In this document: one piece after another, positions 57,684 to 64,000 of the stretch | How positions within the stretch are numbered: position 1 is the stretch's first letter | Layout of the letters: each line of letters opens with the position of its first letter | Source: Albirhodobacter sp042466415 | GTDB lineage: Bacteria; Pseudomonadota; Alphaproteobacteria; Rhodobacterales; Rhodobacteraceae | Assembly (NCBI RefSeq): GCF_042466415.1 | Contig: NZ_JAXHCH010000002.1 | Location: 1,364,001-1,428,000 of the forward strand | DNA: 64,000 bases | Direction of reading: 5' to 3' | The notes under the pieces: generated by a model | Seen by the model: only the letters and a program-made list of their open reading frames with translations | Database searches by the model: none | What the model was told of the DNA's origin: nothing | Position numbers and translations under genes: made by a program

Positions 57684-58328
57684 ATGACCCCGACCCAACA
57701 ATCCGCCGCCGCCCGTGAGATCTGCCTTTTGGCGCCTGTCGTGCCGGTCATCGTGATCCGCGATGTCGCCCATGCGGTGCCCATGGCGAAAGCCCTGATC
57801 GCAGGCGGCCTGCCTGCGCTGGAAGTCACGCTGCGCACGCCTTGCGCGCTGGAGGCGATCCGCGCGATGGCTGATGTCGAGGGCGGCGTTGTTGGCGCCG
57901 GCACGTTGCTGACCCCTGCGGATGTGAAAGCGGCCAAGGCGGCGGGCGCGAAATTTGGCGTGTCGCCCGGCGTCACCGACACGCTTTTGAAGGCCTGCGA
58001 GGATGAAGGGCTTGCGCTCTTGCCAGGCGCGGCAACCTCCACCGAAGTCATGTATCTGTTGGAGCGCGGCTACACGGTCCAAAAGTTCTTCCCTGCCGAA
58101 GCCAATGGCGGGGCCCCTGCCCTCAAAGCGATCGGCGCGCCTTTGCCACAGGTTTCCTTCTGCCCCACGGGCGGCGTCAGCTTGAAGAACGCACCGGACT
58201 ATCTCTCACTCGCCAATACCCTTTGCGTTGGCGGATCGTGGGTCGCGCCGGATGCTTTGGTGCAGGCGGGCGACTGGGCCGGCATTGAGCGGCTCGCGGC
58301 AGAAGCGGTCGCGGCGCTGAAAGCCTGA
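57684..58328 (+). CDS. eda: KDPG aldolase Eda
   Basis: 214 aa. 2-Keto-3-deoxy-6-phosphogluconate aldolase, cleaving KDPG to pyruvate and glyceraldehyde-3-phosphate. It has GLPALEVTLRTPCALEAI (with catalytic Glu), VGAGTLLTPADVKAA and the Schiff-base Lys in TVQKFFPAEANGG. ATG 57684 is preceded by GGAGAG; the frame to 57645 is not needed. Completes the Entner-Doudoroff pathway with Edd and Zwf/Pgl. Confidence 0.96.
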   Translation: MTPTQQSAAAREICLLAPVVPVIVIRDVAHAVPMAKALIAGGLPALEVTLRTPCALEAIRAMADVEGGVVGAGTLLTPADVKAAKAAGAKFGVSPGVTDTLLKACEDEGLALLPGAATSTEVMYLLERGYTVQKFFPAEANGGAPALKAIGAPLPQVSFCPTGGVSLKNAPDYLSLANTLCVGGSWVAPDALVQAGDWAGIERLAAEAVAALKA

Positions 58329-58377
58329 CCGCACGAAAACGACTTGGGGACGCCGCAAGGAACCCCGCCGAAACCAA

Positions 58378-58414
58378 CAGGCCGCTCGCATCTGCAAGCG
58401 GCCTGTTTTTTTTG
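58378..58414 (+). terminator. Terminator of the edd-eda operon
   Basis: ACAGGCCGCT (58378-58387) pairs with AGCGGCCTGT (58398-58407) around a 10-base loop, followed by eight T to 58414. A textbook intrinsic terminator. Confidence 0.93.
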
Positions 58415-58445
58415 TCGTCAATCCTTGCCCCAGATGGGGTCAACG

Positions 58446-58715
58446 TTAGCTCGCGAATTTCGCCGCGCGCCCCCCGCGACGCTGCGGCACCATCGTCCCT
58501 GCCGTCATCCCTTCGGTCAGCATCTTACTCATCGGATGGTCTGCATCCGCACCGTATTGCGCAAGGGCCGCACGCATGGCGGCGACGCTCTCCACGCCTT
58601 CGGGCAGGCTCAGCGCCCAATCCACGAAGATCGACCGGCATTCCTCGGCCGTAATACCCTCGATTTTGTAGCTTTCGCGGATCAACCCTTTTGGATCCGC
58701 CACCGTCATATCCAT
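58446..58715 (-). CDS. Small conserved-looking protein of unknown function
   Basis: 89 aa from ATG 58715; a TTG at 58730 would add five residues. It contains IRESYKIEGITAEECRSIFV and DWALSLPEGVESVAAMRAAL, a mostly helical acidic protein, then a short basic tail RRGGRAAKF. Not a family I can name. It lies 39 bases after glnE on the same strand, so cotranscription with glnE is likely. Protein-like composition and spacing support it being real. Confidence 0.6.
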   Translation of the reverse strand: MDMTVADPKGLIRESYKIEGITAEECRSIFVDWALSLPEGVESVAAMRAALAQYGADADHPMSKMLTEGMTAGTMVPQRRGGRAAKFAS

Positions 58716-58754
58716 AATCGCATATCCCAACTTTTGATCCGCCCTTCGGCATCG

Positions 58755-60638
58755 TTAACCGGCCAAGCTGCGCTCGACAATCTCGTTAATCTGCGCGGTT
58801 GTCTCTTGAAGGCGCGCCGACAAATCTTTGAGTGTCTCACATCCCGTTTCACGCAGTAAAAACGCCCGCGCCCCCTCTCCGATTGCATCCATATCAATCG
58901 GGTTTTCCGTCAAAAGCCGTCCGCTCGCTTGCAAACGCCAGAAGAACCGGTAGGCCGACGCCAGCGCCGCCTCCTCGGATTTGGACACAAACATACCCTT
59001 CGCACCAAGGCGCAACTGCGCCTCCATCTTGCGGGCGGGGGCACCGCTGCGCAAGGCGAAGCTCTGTGCCAGCAATTCAATATCCTGCATCCGTCCCGCG
59101 CCGAGCTTGGCCTCCCACGCGCCGTCCACGGGCTTTGCCGCGAAAATCCGCGCGCGCATCTCGCCCAATTCGGTCATCACATTGGGCGCGCGGCCCTTTG
59201 CCGCCAGCACCTCGCATCGTACCGCCTCGATATCCGCCGCCAAAGCATCCGGCCCCGCAATCACCCGTGCGCGCGTTAAGGCGAGATGCTCCCACGTCCA
59301 CGCTTCGGTTAATTGATAGCTACGGAAACTCTCGAAACTTGTCGCGACGGGCCCCTTTCGCCCCGATGGGCGCAATCGCATATCCACCTCGTAGAGCCGC
59401 CCCTCCGGCATCTGTGCCGAAAGCGCCGTGACCAAAGCCTGCGTCAATCGGGCGAAATAGGTGCGCGCAGGCAATGGCTTGGCGCCGTCCGATTCCTCGT
59501 CGCCCTGCGCGTCATAGATCACGATCAAATCGAGATCAGAGGCCGCATTGAGGCGTTCCGCCCCCAAGGAGCCCATCCCGATCACCGCCGCGCCGCGCCC
59601 GGGGCACGCGCCATGCCTGCGCGAGAACTCTGCCCGCACGACAGGCCAAAGCGCGCGGATCGTCGCATCCGCAAGATCGGAATATTGCTTGGCGGCCTCT
59701 TGCGCGTCAATCAGCCCGCGCAGATGATGCACCCCCACGCGGAAATGCCATTCCTTCTGCCAGCGCCGCGCAAGATCGAGCTTCGCCTCGTAATCGGATG
59801 CCGCTTCAAGCTTGGCAGAAAGCTCGCTTTGCAACACCGCCAACTCAGGCCAAGGCGCAAAGAAACTGCCGCCCAAAACACCGTCCAAAACGGCCGCATT
59901 GCGCGATAGATAATGCGATAGTGCGGGGGCCGTGCCGCAAATATCGACGATCAGATCAATGAGTTGTGGATTGGCCTCAAAAAGGGAAAACACCTGTACC
60001 CCCGCAGGAAGCCCCGCCAGAAACCGATCAAATTGCAACAACGCCTCGTCAGGGTTGGCCGCACGCATCATCCGCGTCAGGATTTCGGGCTCGACACGGC
60101 CAAACACCTCCGCCGCGCGCGCCGATCGCAGGGCCGGCAAACCGCGCCACCCTTCGACCAATGCTTCTTGTGCCTCGGAAAGTTCGGGGCGCGGTTGGGC
60201 CTGACCCGGCTGGAAGAAACCGCCCGTTAATTCCTCCACCCGCTCAAGGCGCGCCTTGATCTGCGCCGCCCATTCTTGCGTGTCGGGCGCACCCATCATC
60301 CGCGCGAGGCGGTCCATTCCGTCTTGCGTCGTGGGCACGAGATGGGTCTGGGCGTCATGCACCATCTGGATGCGATGCTCGACTTCGCGATGCGCGATGT
60401 AATGCGCGCTCAGCTCCTGCGCGATCTCGGGCGGAACCCATCCTTGTTTTGCAAGCTGCGCCAAACCACCGAGTGTCGTGCGGTCTCGCAGGCTTTCATC
60501 GCGCCCTCCGGCGATCAACTGCCGCGTTTGAGTGAAAAACTCGATCTCGCGAATGCCACCCTGCCCCAACTTCATATGATGGCCCGCGACCGTGATCTTG
60601 CCGTTGAGGCCCTTATGATCACGGATACGAAGACGCAT
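58755..60638 (-). CDS. glnE: GlnE C-terminal fragment (rest of removase plus full adenylyltransferase domain)
   Basis: 627 aa if started at the ATG 12 bases after the stop. It begins RLRIRDHKGLNGKITVAGHH, keeps GQGGIREIEFF of the removase domain, and contains the whole adenylyltransferase site GSLGAERLNAASDLDLIVIYD. Re-initiation at this ATG is possible but no ribosome site is obvious. If produced, it could still adenylylate glutamine synthetase without reversal. Confidence 0.7.
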   Translation of the reverse strand: MRLRIRDHKGLNGKITVAGHHMKLGQGGIREIEFFTQTRQLIAGGRDESLRDRTTLGGLAQLAKQGWVPPEIAQELSAHYIAHREVEHRIQMVHDAQTHLVPTTQDGMDRLARMMGAPDTQEWAAQIKARLERVEELTGGFFQPGQAQPRPELSEAQEALVEGWRGLPALRSARAAEVFGRVEPEILTRMMRAANPDEALLQFDRFLAGLPAGVQVFSLFEANPQLIDLIVDICGTAPALSHYLSRNAAVLDGVLGGSFFAPWPELAVLQSELSAKLEAASDYEAKLDLARRWQKEWHFRVGVHHLRGLIDAQEAAKQYSDLADATIRALWPVVRAEFSRRHGACPGRGAAVIGMGSLGAERLNAASDLDLIVIYDAQGDEESDGAKPLPARTYFARLTQALVTALSAQMPEGRLYEVDMRLRPSGRKGPVATSFESFRSYQLTEAWTWEHLALTRARVIAGPDALAADIEAVRCEVLAAKGRAPNVMTELGEMRARIFAAKPVDGAWEAKLGAGRMQDIELLAQSFALRSGAPARKMEAQLRLGAKGMFVSKSEEAALASAYRFFWRLQASGRLLTENPIDMDAIGEGARAFLLRETGCETLKDLSARLQETTAQINEIVERSLAG

Positions 60639-60650
60639 ATCGTGGGCATC

Positions 60651-61529
60651 TTAAATCGCCGCAAAATCCAGATGTTTGCGCCAGACGAACGGTTTGAGCG
60701 TCATGAGGAAACGCTCCCCCGCCGCCAGATCCCCCGCGCAGGGACGCGCTTTGATATAGGCCGCGCGCTCCCATGTCCGGCCTTCCGCCTCGTAGTAAAG
60801 TTCGGCCGAGGCCATGGAAATGCACACTGGCGTCACGCTGGCGTCCGGCCGCAGCCGCAAATCCGTCCGGAACACATATCCGCCAGAGCTCGTGTCATTC
60901 ATGATCTGCGCCATTTTCCGCGTCACGCGGATAAAGGCCGCGCGGGCCTCGTTCCGATCATCCGGCGCGAATTGGGTTTCGTCGTAGAGGCAAATGAGGT
61001 CGATGTCAGAGGAGTAATTCAACTCACCCGCCCCCATCTTGCCCATCGCCAAAGCCACCATGCCCCCCGCGCGATCGGCGTCTTCGGGTGTGGCGCCGGG
61101 CAGCTTGCCGCGCCGGATTTCATCCGCGACCAACCGCGTGAGACAGGCGTGGACGGCCGCATCCGCAAGCTGCGTGAGCGCGCCGGTGACCTCCATCAAG
61201 GACCAAACCCCGCCCAAATCGGCAAGCCCCGCGTAGATGGCAACACGCCGCTTGGCGGCGCGCAGCCCCGCGACCAGATCGCCAAGTGCCAAATCCCGCA
61301 CCGCCGCCAGCAGTTCCGCGATCACGGCATCCGGCTCTTTCACCAGCGCGCCGCGCAACCAATCGGCCTCGCGCGTGATCAGATCGTAGAAATACGGGCT
61401 CGCCGAAGCGCTATTCGCGATAAGCTCACGCAGTGCATCGGGAAGATCGCGGAACTGCTCCTCGACCTCGCGCGCGCGGTCGATATCATAGGGCAAGGGC
61501 GAACGGGTGAGTGAGGATGTGAATGTCAT
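60651..61529 (-). CDS. glnE: GlnE N-terminal fragment (deadenylylase nucleotidyltransferase part)
   Basis: 292 aa. Nucleotidyltransferase motif GAGELNYSSDIDLICLYDE near residue 166 is the removase-domain metal site. It stops at TAA after LDFAAI, so the rest of the adenylyl-removing domain is missing, and this fragment alone should not fold fully. Confidence 0.75.
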   Translation of the reverse strand: MTFTSSLTRSPLPYDIDRAREVEEQFRDLPDALRELIANSASASPYFYDLITREADWLRGALVKEPDAVIAELLAAVRDLALGDLVAGLRAAKRRVAIYAGLADLGGVWSLMEVTGALTQLADAAVHACLTRLVADEIRRGKLPGATPEDADRAGGMVALAMGKMGAGELNYSSDIDLICLYDETQFAPDDRNEARAAFIRVTRKMAQIMNDTSSGGYVFRTDLRLRPDASVTPVCISMASAELYYEAEGRTWERAAYIKARPCAGDLAAGERFLMTLKPFVWRKHLDFAAI

Positions 61530-61601
61530 AGCGTCACCCTACACACGGCCATGACACCGTCAACGGCCCGCGCGCGCGACGTGAGAAGCAATGCCGACCA
61601 T

Positions 61602-61634
61602 AAAAAAGGCCGCACCTTCTCGGCGCGGCCTTTT
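61602..61634 (-). terminator. Terminator of sodB
   Basis: AAAAGGCCGC (61604-61613) and GCGGCCTTTT (61625-61634) pair over an 11-base loop, and the minus-strand transcript ends in a run of six U. It lies 20 bases behind the sodB stop. Confidence 0.9.
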
Positions 61635-61654
61635 CAAGGTCATGTTGAGGGAAA

Positions 61655-62254
61655 TTAGAGGCGCGATGCCACGTTTTCCCAGTTTACGAGCTTGTCGAGG
61701 AAGTTCGTGAGGTAGGCAGGGCGCTTGTTGCGGAAGTCGATGTAGTAGGAGTGTTCCCAAACATCGCAGCCCAAGAGAGCCGTCTGACCGAAGCAAAGCG
61801 GGTTCACCCCATTCTCGGTTTTGGTAACTTTCAGCGCGCCGTCAGTGTCTTTCACCAACCATGCCCAGCCCGAGCCGAACTGGCCTGCGCCCGCAGCAGC
61901 GAAGTCATCCTTGAATTTCGCGACAGAGCCGAACAACTCGGTGATCGCTTTTTCCAACTCGGACGGCATCGCGTTGCCGTTCGGGCCCATCATTTCCCAA
62001 AACTGGGTGTGGTTCCAGTGTTGGGATGCGTTGTTGAAAATGCCGTTTTGCGCAACAGCATCGGCCGCGTAGGTGCCTTTGATGATGTCCTCAACCGATT
62101 TGCCTTCCCACTCGGTGCCAGCAATCAGCTTGTTGCCGTTGTCGACATAGGCTTTGTGGTGGATGTCGTGGTGATATTCAAACGTCTCGGCCGACATGCC
62201 ATGGGCGGCAAGGGCGTCATGAGCGTAAGGGAGATCGGGAAGTTCGAAAGCCAT
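61655..62254 (-). CDS. sodB: Superoxide dismutase, Fe type (SodB)
   Basis: 199 aa. Metal ligands are in FEYHHDIHHKAYVD, NNASQHWNHTQFW and DVWEHSYYID. The Gln in NNASQHWNH is typical of the iron form. FGSGWAWLVKD is also present. It detoxifies superoxide. Start 62254 with AGGAC upstream is preferred to 62290. Preceded by the promoter listed at 62292-62321 and followed by its own terminator, so monocistronic. Confidence 0.95.
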   Translation of the reverse strand: MAFELPDLPYAHDALAAHGMSAETFEYHHDIHHKAYVDNGNKLIAGTEWEGKSVEDIIKGTYAADAVAQNGIFNNASQHWNHTQFWEMMGPNGNAMPSELEKAITELFGSVAKFKDDFAAAGAGQFGSGWAWLVKDTDGALKVTKTENGVNPLCFGQTALLGCDVWEHSYYIDFRNKRPAYLTNFLDKLVNWENVASRL

Positions 62255-62291
62255 TTGAAATGTCCTTAGGTTGAAGGTCCTGTTCTGCACT

Positions 62292-62321
62292 CTATAGAAG
62301 GGCGCAGGCGCGGCAGGTCAA
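62292..62321 (-). promoter_or_regulatory. Candidate sodB promoter
   Basis: Minus strand TTGACC (-35, 62316-62321) and CTATAG (-10, 62292-62297), spacer 18. The pattern TTGAC/CTATA is the alphaproteobacterial housekeeping form. Transcription would begin about 30 bases before the sodB start. Confidence 0.6.
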
Positions 62322-62398
62322 GGGCAAAGCCCGATTTTCATCTTTTCGCGGCAAAACCATGCCGACCCTTCGCCGCTAAGGCTTTGCACATATTACGT

Positions 62399-62950
62399 TT
62401 ATGCGATTTCACCGCCCTTGCGCGACGAGAGTTCAAGAAGCCCCATCACGTAGCCCGCAACAGATCGGAACGAGATCAGCGTAATCTCGTCTTGCGAGGA
62501 GCGCCACAGCGCCACCGCGACCTGCGCCGCACGCGTGCGCCGGATCTCTCCAGTCTTCAGCGCGGCAAGATCAACGGGGCAGAGCTTCTGGATCACCTGA
62601 TCCGCTTTCTCCCCCGATACGCGGAACACGGCGCGCGCGTCGGAAACATTGGTGACCAACGCGTGTTCCGCCGCCAATGCGTTCGCCAGCTTGCCCTGCA
62701 ACGCCGCCGCTTGGGCGTAATCGCACATGATCAACAGCTCGTCTGGCCCCATCCATGCCGTAGAACCCTCCGCGCCCAGCGCGATCTGTCGCGTGTCGGG
62801 CACACAAAGCCCGGCAACGGTCAGCGCTTTAGCGAGTGTTTTGGACGACAAATCACACCGGATCGCGACCATTCCGCAAAGGCCAAGCTCCGCGACATCC
62901 GCGAACCCAGTGTAGCTTTGACCCTCAAGAGCCGATACGGATTTAGACAT
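62399..62950 (-). CDS. soxG: Sarcosine oxidase gamma subunit SoxG
   Basis: 183 aa. Gamma subunit of heterotetrameric sarcosine oxidase, which demethylates sarcosine to glycine with tetrahydrofolate and releases hydrogen peroxide. WMGPDELLIMCDYA near residue 66 and VSDARAVFRVSGEKADQVIQ, quoted as residues 100-119, are typical. The ATG at 62950 overlaps the soxA stop by eight bases. It is the last gene of the soxBDAG order, and no gene follows on this strand before the sodB promoter. Confidence 0.9.
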   Translation of the reverse strand: MSKSVSALEGQSYTGFADVAELGLCGMVAIRCDLSSKTLAKALTVAGLCVPDTRQIALGAEGSTAWMGPDELLIMCDYAQAAALQGKLANALAAEHALVTNVSDARAVFRVSGEKADQVIQKLCPVDLAALKTGEIRRTRAAQVAVALWRSSQDEITLISFRSVAGYVMGLLELSSRKGGEIA

Positions 62951-64000
62951 CGGCCTTCTCCCCTGCTTTGTCATAGAACACCTGATCGACAATTCGCGCC
63001 TTGTGGACCGCGCCGTTATCGCCGGGGAAATCAAGCACTTCGCCCATCCGGCTTGGCCCTTGCCGCACAAGACCCATCGCGATCCCCTTTTTCAGCATCG
63101 GCGAGTAATAGGTCGAGGTGACGCGGCCTTGCACTTTGCGCTGGCCGTTGGCGTTAAAGCCCTCCTCCACCGCATAAACCCCGTCCGGCAGCACCGATCC
63201 ATCGAGCGTCTCAAGCCCGACAAGTTGCCAGCGATCCGCGCTCGCCATGAAGCTGCGCTCCTGCGCGCGTTTGCCAAGGAAATCGGTTTTCTTCTTGGAA
63301 ATCGCCCATGACAGGCCGAGATCCTGCGGGATCACGGTGCCATCAGATTCGTCGCCGATCATGATGAAGCCCTTCTCCGCGCGCATGACGTGGAGCGCCT
63401 CGGTGCCGTAGGGCATGACGCCAAACGCCTGCCCCGCCGCATGAAGCGCCTCCCAGAATGCGAGGCCCTGCGAGGCGGGAACGGCGATTTCGTAGCTGAG
63501 TTCGCCCGAGAACGAGATCCGGAACACCCGCGCATCAAACCCGCCGATTTGGCCTTCCGCGAAGGTCATGAACGGCAGCGCCTCTTTGCTGACATCCATC
63601 CCGCCGAGCGCCTCGAGCAGCATCCGCGCCTTGGGGCCGACCACTGCGATCTGCGCGTATTGTTCGGTCAGATTGGCGGTGTAGACCTTCCAATCCCACC
63701 ATTCGCATTGCAGCCAATCCTCCATATGCGCATGGATCCGGTCCGCGCCGCCAGATGTGGTGTGACACAGCCAGCTATCCTCCGACATCCGCACCACAAC
63801 CCCGTCATCCGACAGGAACCCGTTTTCCGAACACATCAGCCCGTAGCGGCATTTGCCCACCGCCAGATTGGACATCATATTGGTGTACATCATGTCGAGG
63901 AACCGGCCCGCATCGGGGCCTTTCACGAGGATTTTGCCCAAAGTGGAGGCATCCAACAGCCCGACATTGGTCCGCGTGTTCACGATCTCGCGGTTGACGG
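62943..64000 (-). CDS. soxA: Sarcosine oxidase alpha subunit SoxA, C-terminal part (runs off the window)
   Basis: Partial: at least 352 codons, continuing past base 64000. The GTG at 63983 is internal, since NREIVNTRTNVGLLDASTLG reads in frame through it. What is visible is the aminomethyltransferase (GcvT-like) folate-binding half: NVGLLDASTLGKILVKGPDA, MYTNMMSNLAVGKCRYGLM and FRISFSGELSYEIAVPAS. It works with the SoxB, SoxD and SoxG subunits. Confidence 0.93.
   Translation of the reverse strand, partial: VNREIVNTRTNVGLLDASTLGKILVKGPDAGRFLDMMYTNMMSNLAVGKCRYGLMCSENGFLSDDGVVVRMSEDSWLCHTTSGGADRIHAHMEDWLQCEWWDWKVYTANLTEQYAQIAVVGPKARMLLEALGGMDVSKEALPFMTFAEGQIGGFDARVFRISFSGELSYEIAVPASQGLAFWEALHAAGQAFGVMPYGTEALHVMRAEKGFIMIGDESDGTVIPQDLGLSWAISKKKTDFLGKRAQERSFMASADRWQLVGLETLDGSVLPDGVYAVEEGFNANGQRKVQGRVTSTYYSPMLKKGIAMGLVRQGPSRMGEVLDFPGDNGAVHKARIVDQVFYDKAGEKADV

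Larger units (their letters stand above)
58755..61529 (-). pseudogene. glnE: glnE, glutamine synthetase adenylyltransferase, interrupted by an in-frame stop
   Basis: The full reading frame would encode about 924 residues, the usual size of GlnE, which adds and removes AMP on glutamine synthetase. It is split by one TAA (60651-60653). Before it the protein reads FVWRKHLDFAAI; after it DAHDMRLRIRDHKG. The frame is unchanged, and in other GlnE proteins this position is followed by Gln (LDFSVIQ in E. coli, from memory). CAA to TAA is thus the simplest cause. Both active sites are otherwise intact. A recent mutation, sequencing error or tolerated split are the options. Confidence 0.8.

Noticed and set aside
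1..64000. tRNA genes, rRNA genes, insertion sequences, phage genes
   Set aside because: Looked for T-loop signatures, transposase motifs and terminal repeats and found none that hold up by eye.

Overview
The window is about 64 kb of high-GC DNA with tightly packed, often overlapping genes. Gene content points to an alphaproteobacterium of the order Rhodobacterales (Roseobacter/Paracoccus-type). Indicators are a SmoEFGK/SmoS/MtlK polyol locus, an F1-ATPase zeta-type inhibitor (DUF1476), a Bmt plus corrinoid-protein methionine module with DUF1638, sarcosine oxidase, and an Entner-Doudoroff set. I cannot name the species. I saw no tRNA, rRNA, insertion sequence, prophage or CRISPR array, so this looks like ordinary chromosome.

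Layout: (1) 0-2.1 kb, an SDR dehydrogenase and an AzlC/AzlD amino-acid exporter. (2) 2.2-9.2 kb, a tripartite tricarboxylate transporter (tctCBA, minus strand) divergent from a TctD/TctE-like two-component system that ends with a third, periplasmic-binding-protein gene. (3) 9.4-13.8 kb, ugpBAEC for glycerol-3-phosphate. (4) 13.9-16.4 kb, an aldehyde dehydrogenase and a LysR regulator. (5) 16.6-24.3 kb, a LacI regulator and the smoEFGK-smoS-mtlK polyol operon, with CACGTG-centred operators. (6) 24.6-38.1 kb, the most unusual region. A heme-NO sensor (H-NOX) and a hybrid histidine kinase face a REC-PP2C phosphatase, a STAS protein and an RsbW-like kinase. These are followed in apparently one transcription unit by a polysaccharide module: two DUF3131 proteins, a membrane acyltransferase, a cellulose-synthase-like GT2 and a secreted protein. 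A related secreted/beta-barrel protein lies on the other side. (7) 38.2-48.6 kb, housekeeping genes: purC, the zeta inhibitor, an MprF-like protein, bmt/corrinoid/DUF1638, HNH, hydrolase, alkA-like and MFS. (8) 48.7-58.3 kb, zwf-pgl-pgi and edd-eda, linked by an identical palindrome upstream of zwf and edd, with a PIN protein, an RlmI-like methyltransferase and a lipoprotein between. (9) 58.4-64 kb, a small unknown gene, glnE interrupted by an in-frame stop, sodB, and the end of soxA with soxG.

How it may work together: polyols taken up by Smo are oxidised by SmoS/MtlK to ketohexoses. Hexose phosphates would then pass through Pgi-Zwf-Pgl and Edd-Eda, which share an operator. The H-NOX region suggests that nitric oxide or oxygen status, read by heme, is relayed through a phosphorelay into a Ser-phosphorylation partner switch. 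That switch probably controls a cell-surface polysaccharide built by the adjacent GT2 complex. No sigma factor, GGDEF/EAL or PilZ gene is present locally, so the output step is unknown. This wiring is the strongest candidate for a little-described system in the window.
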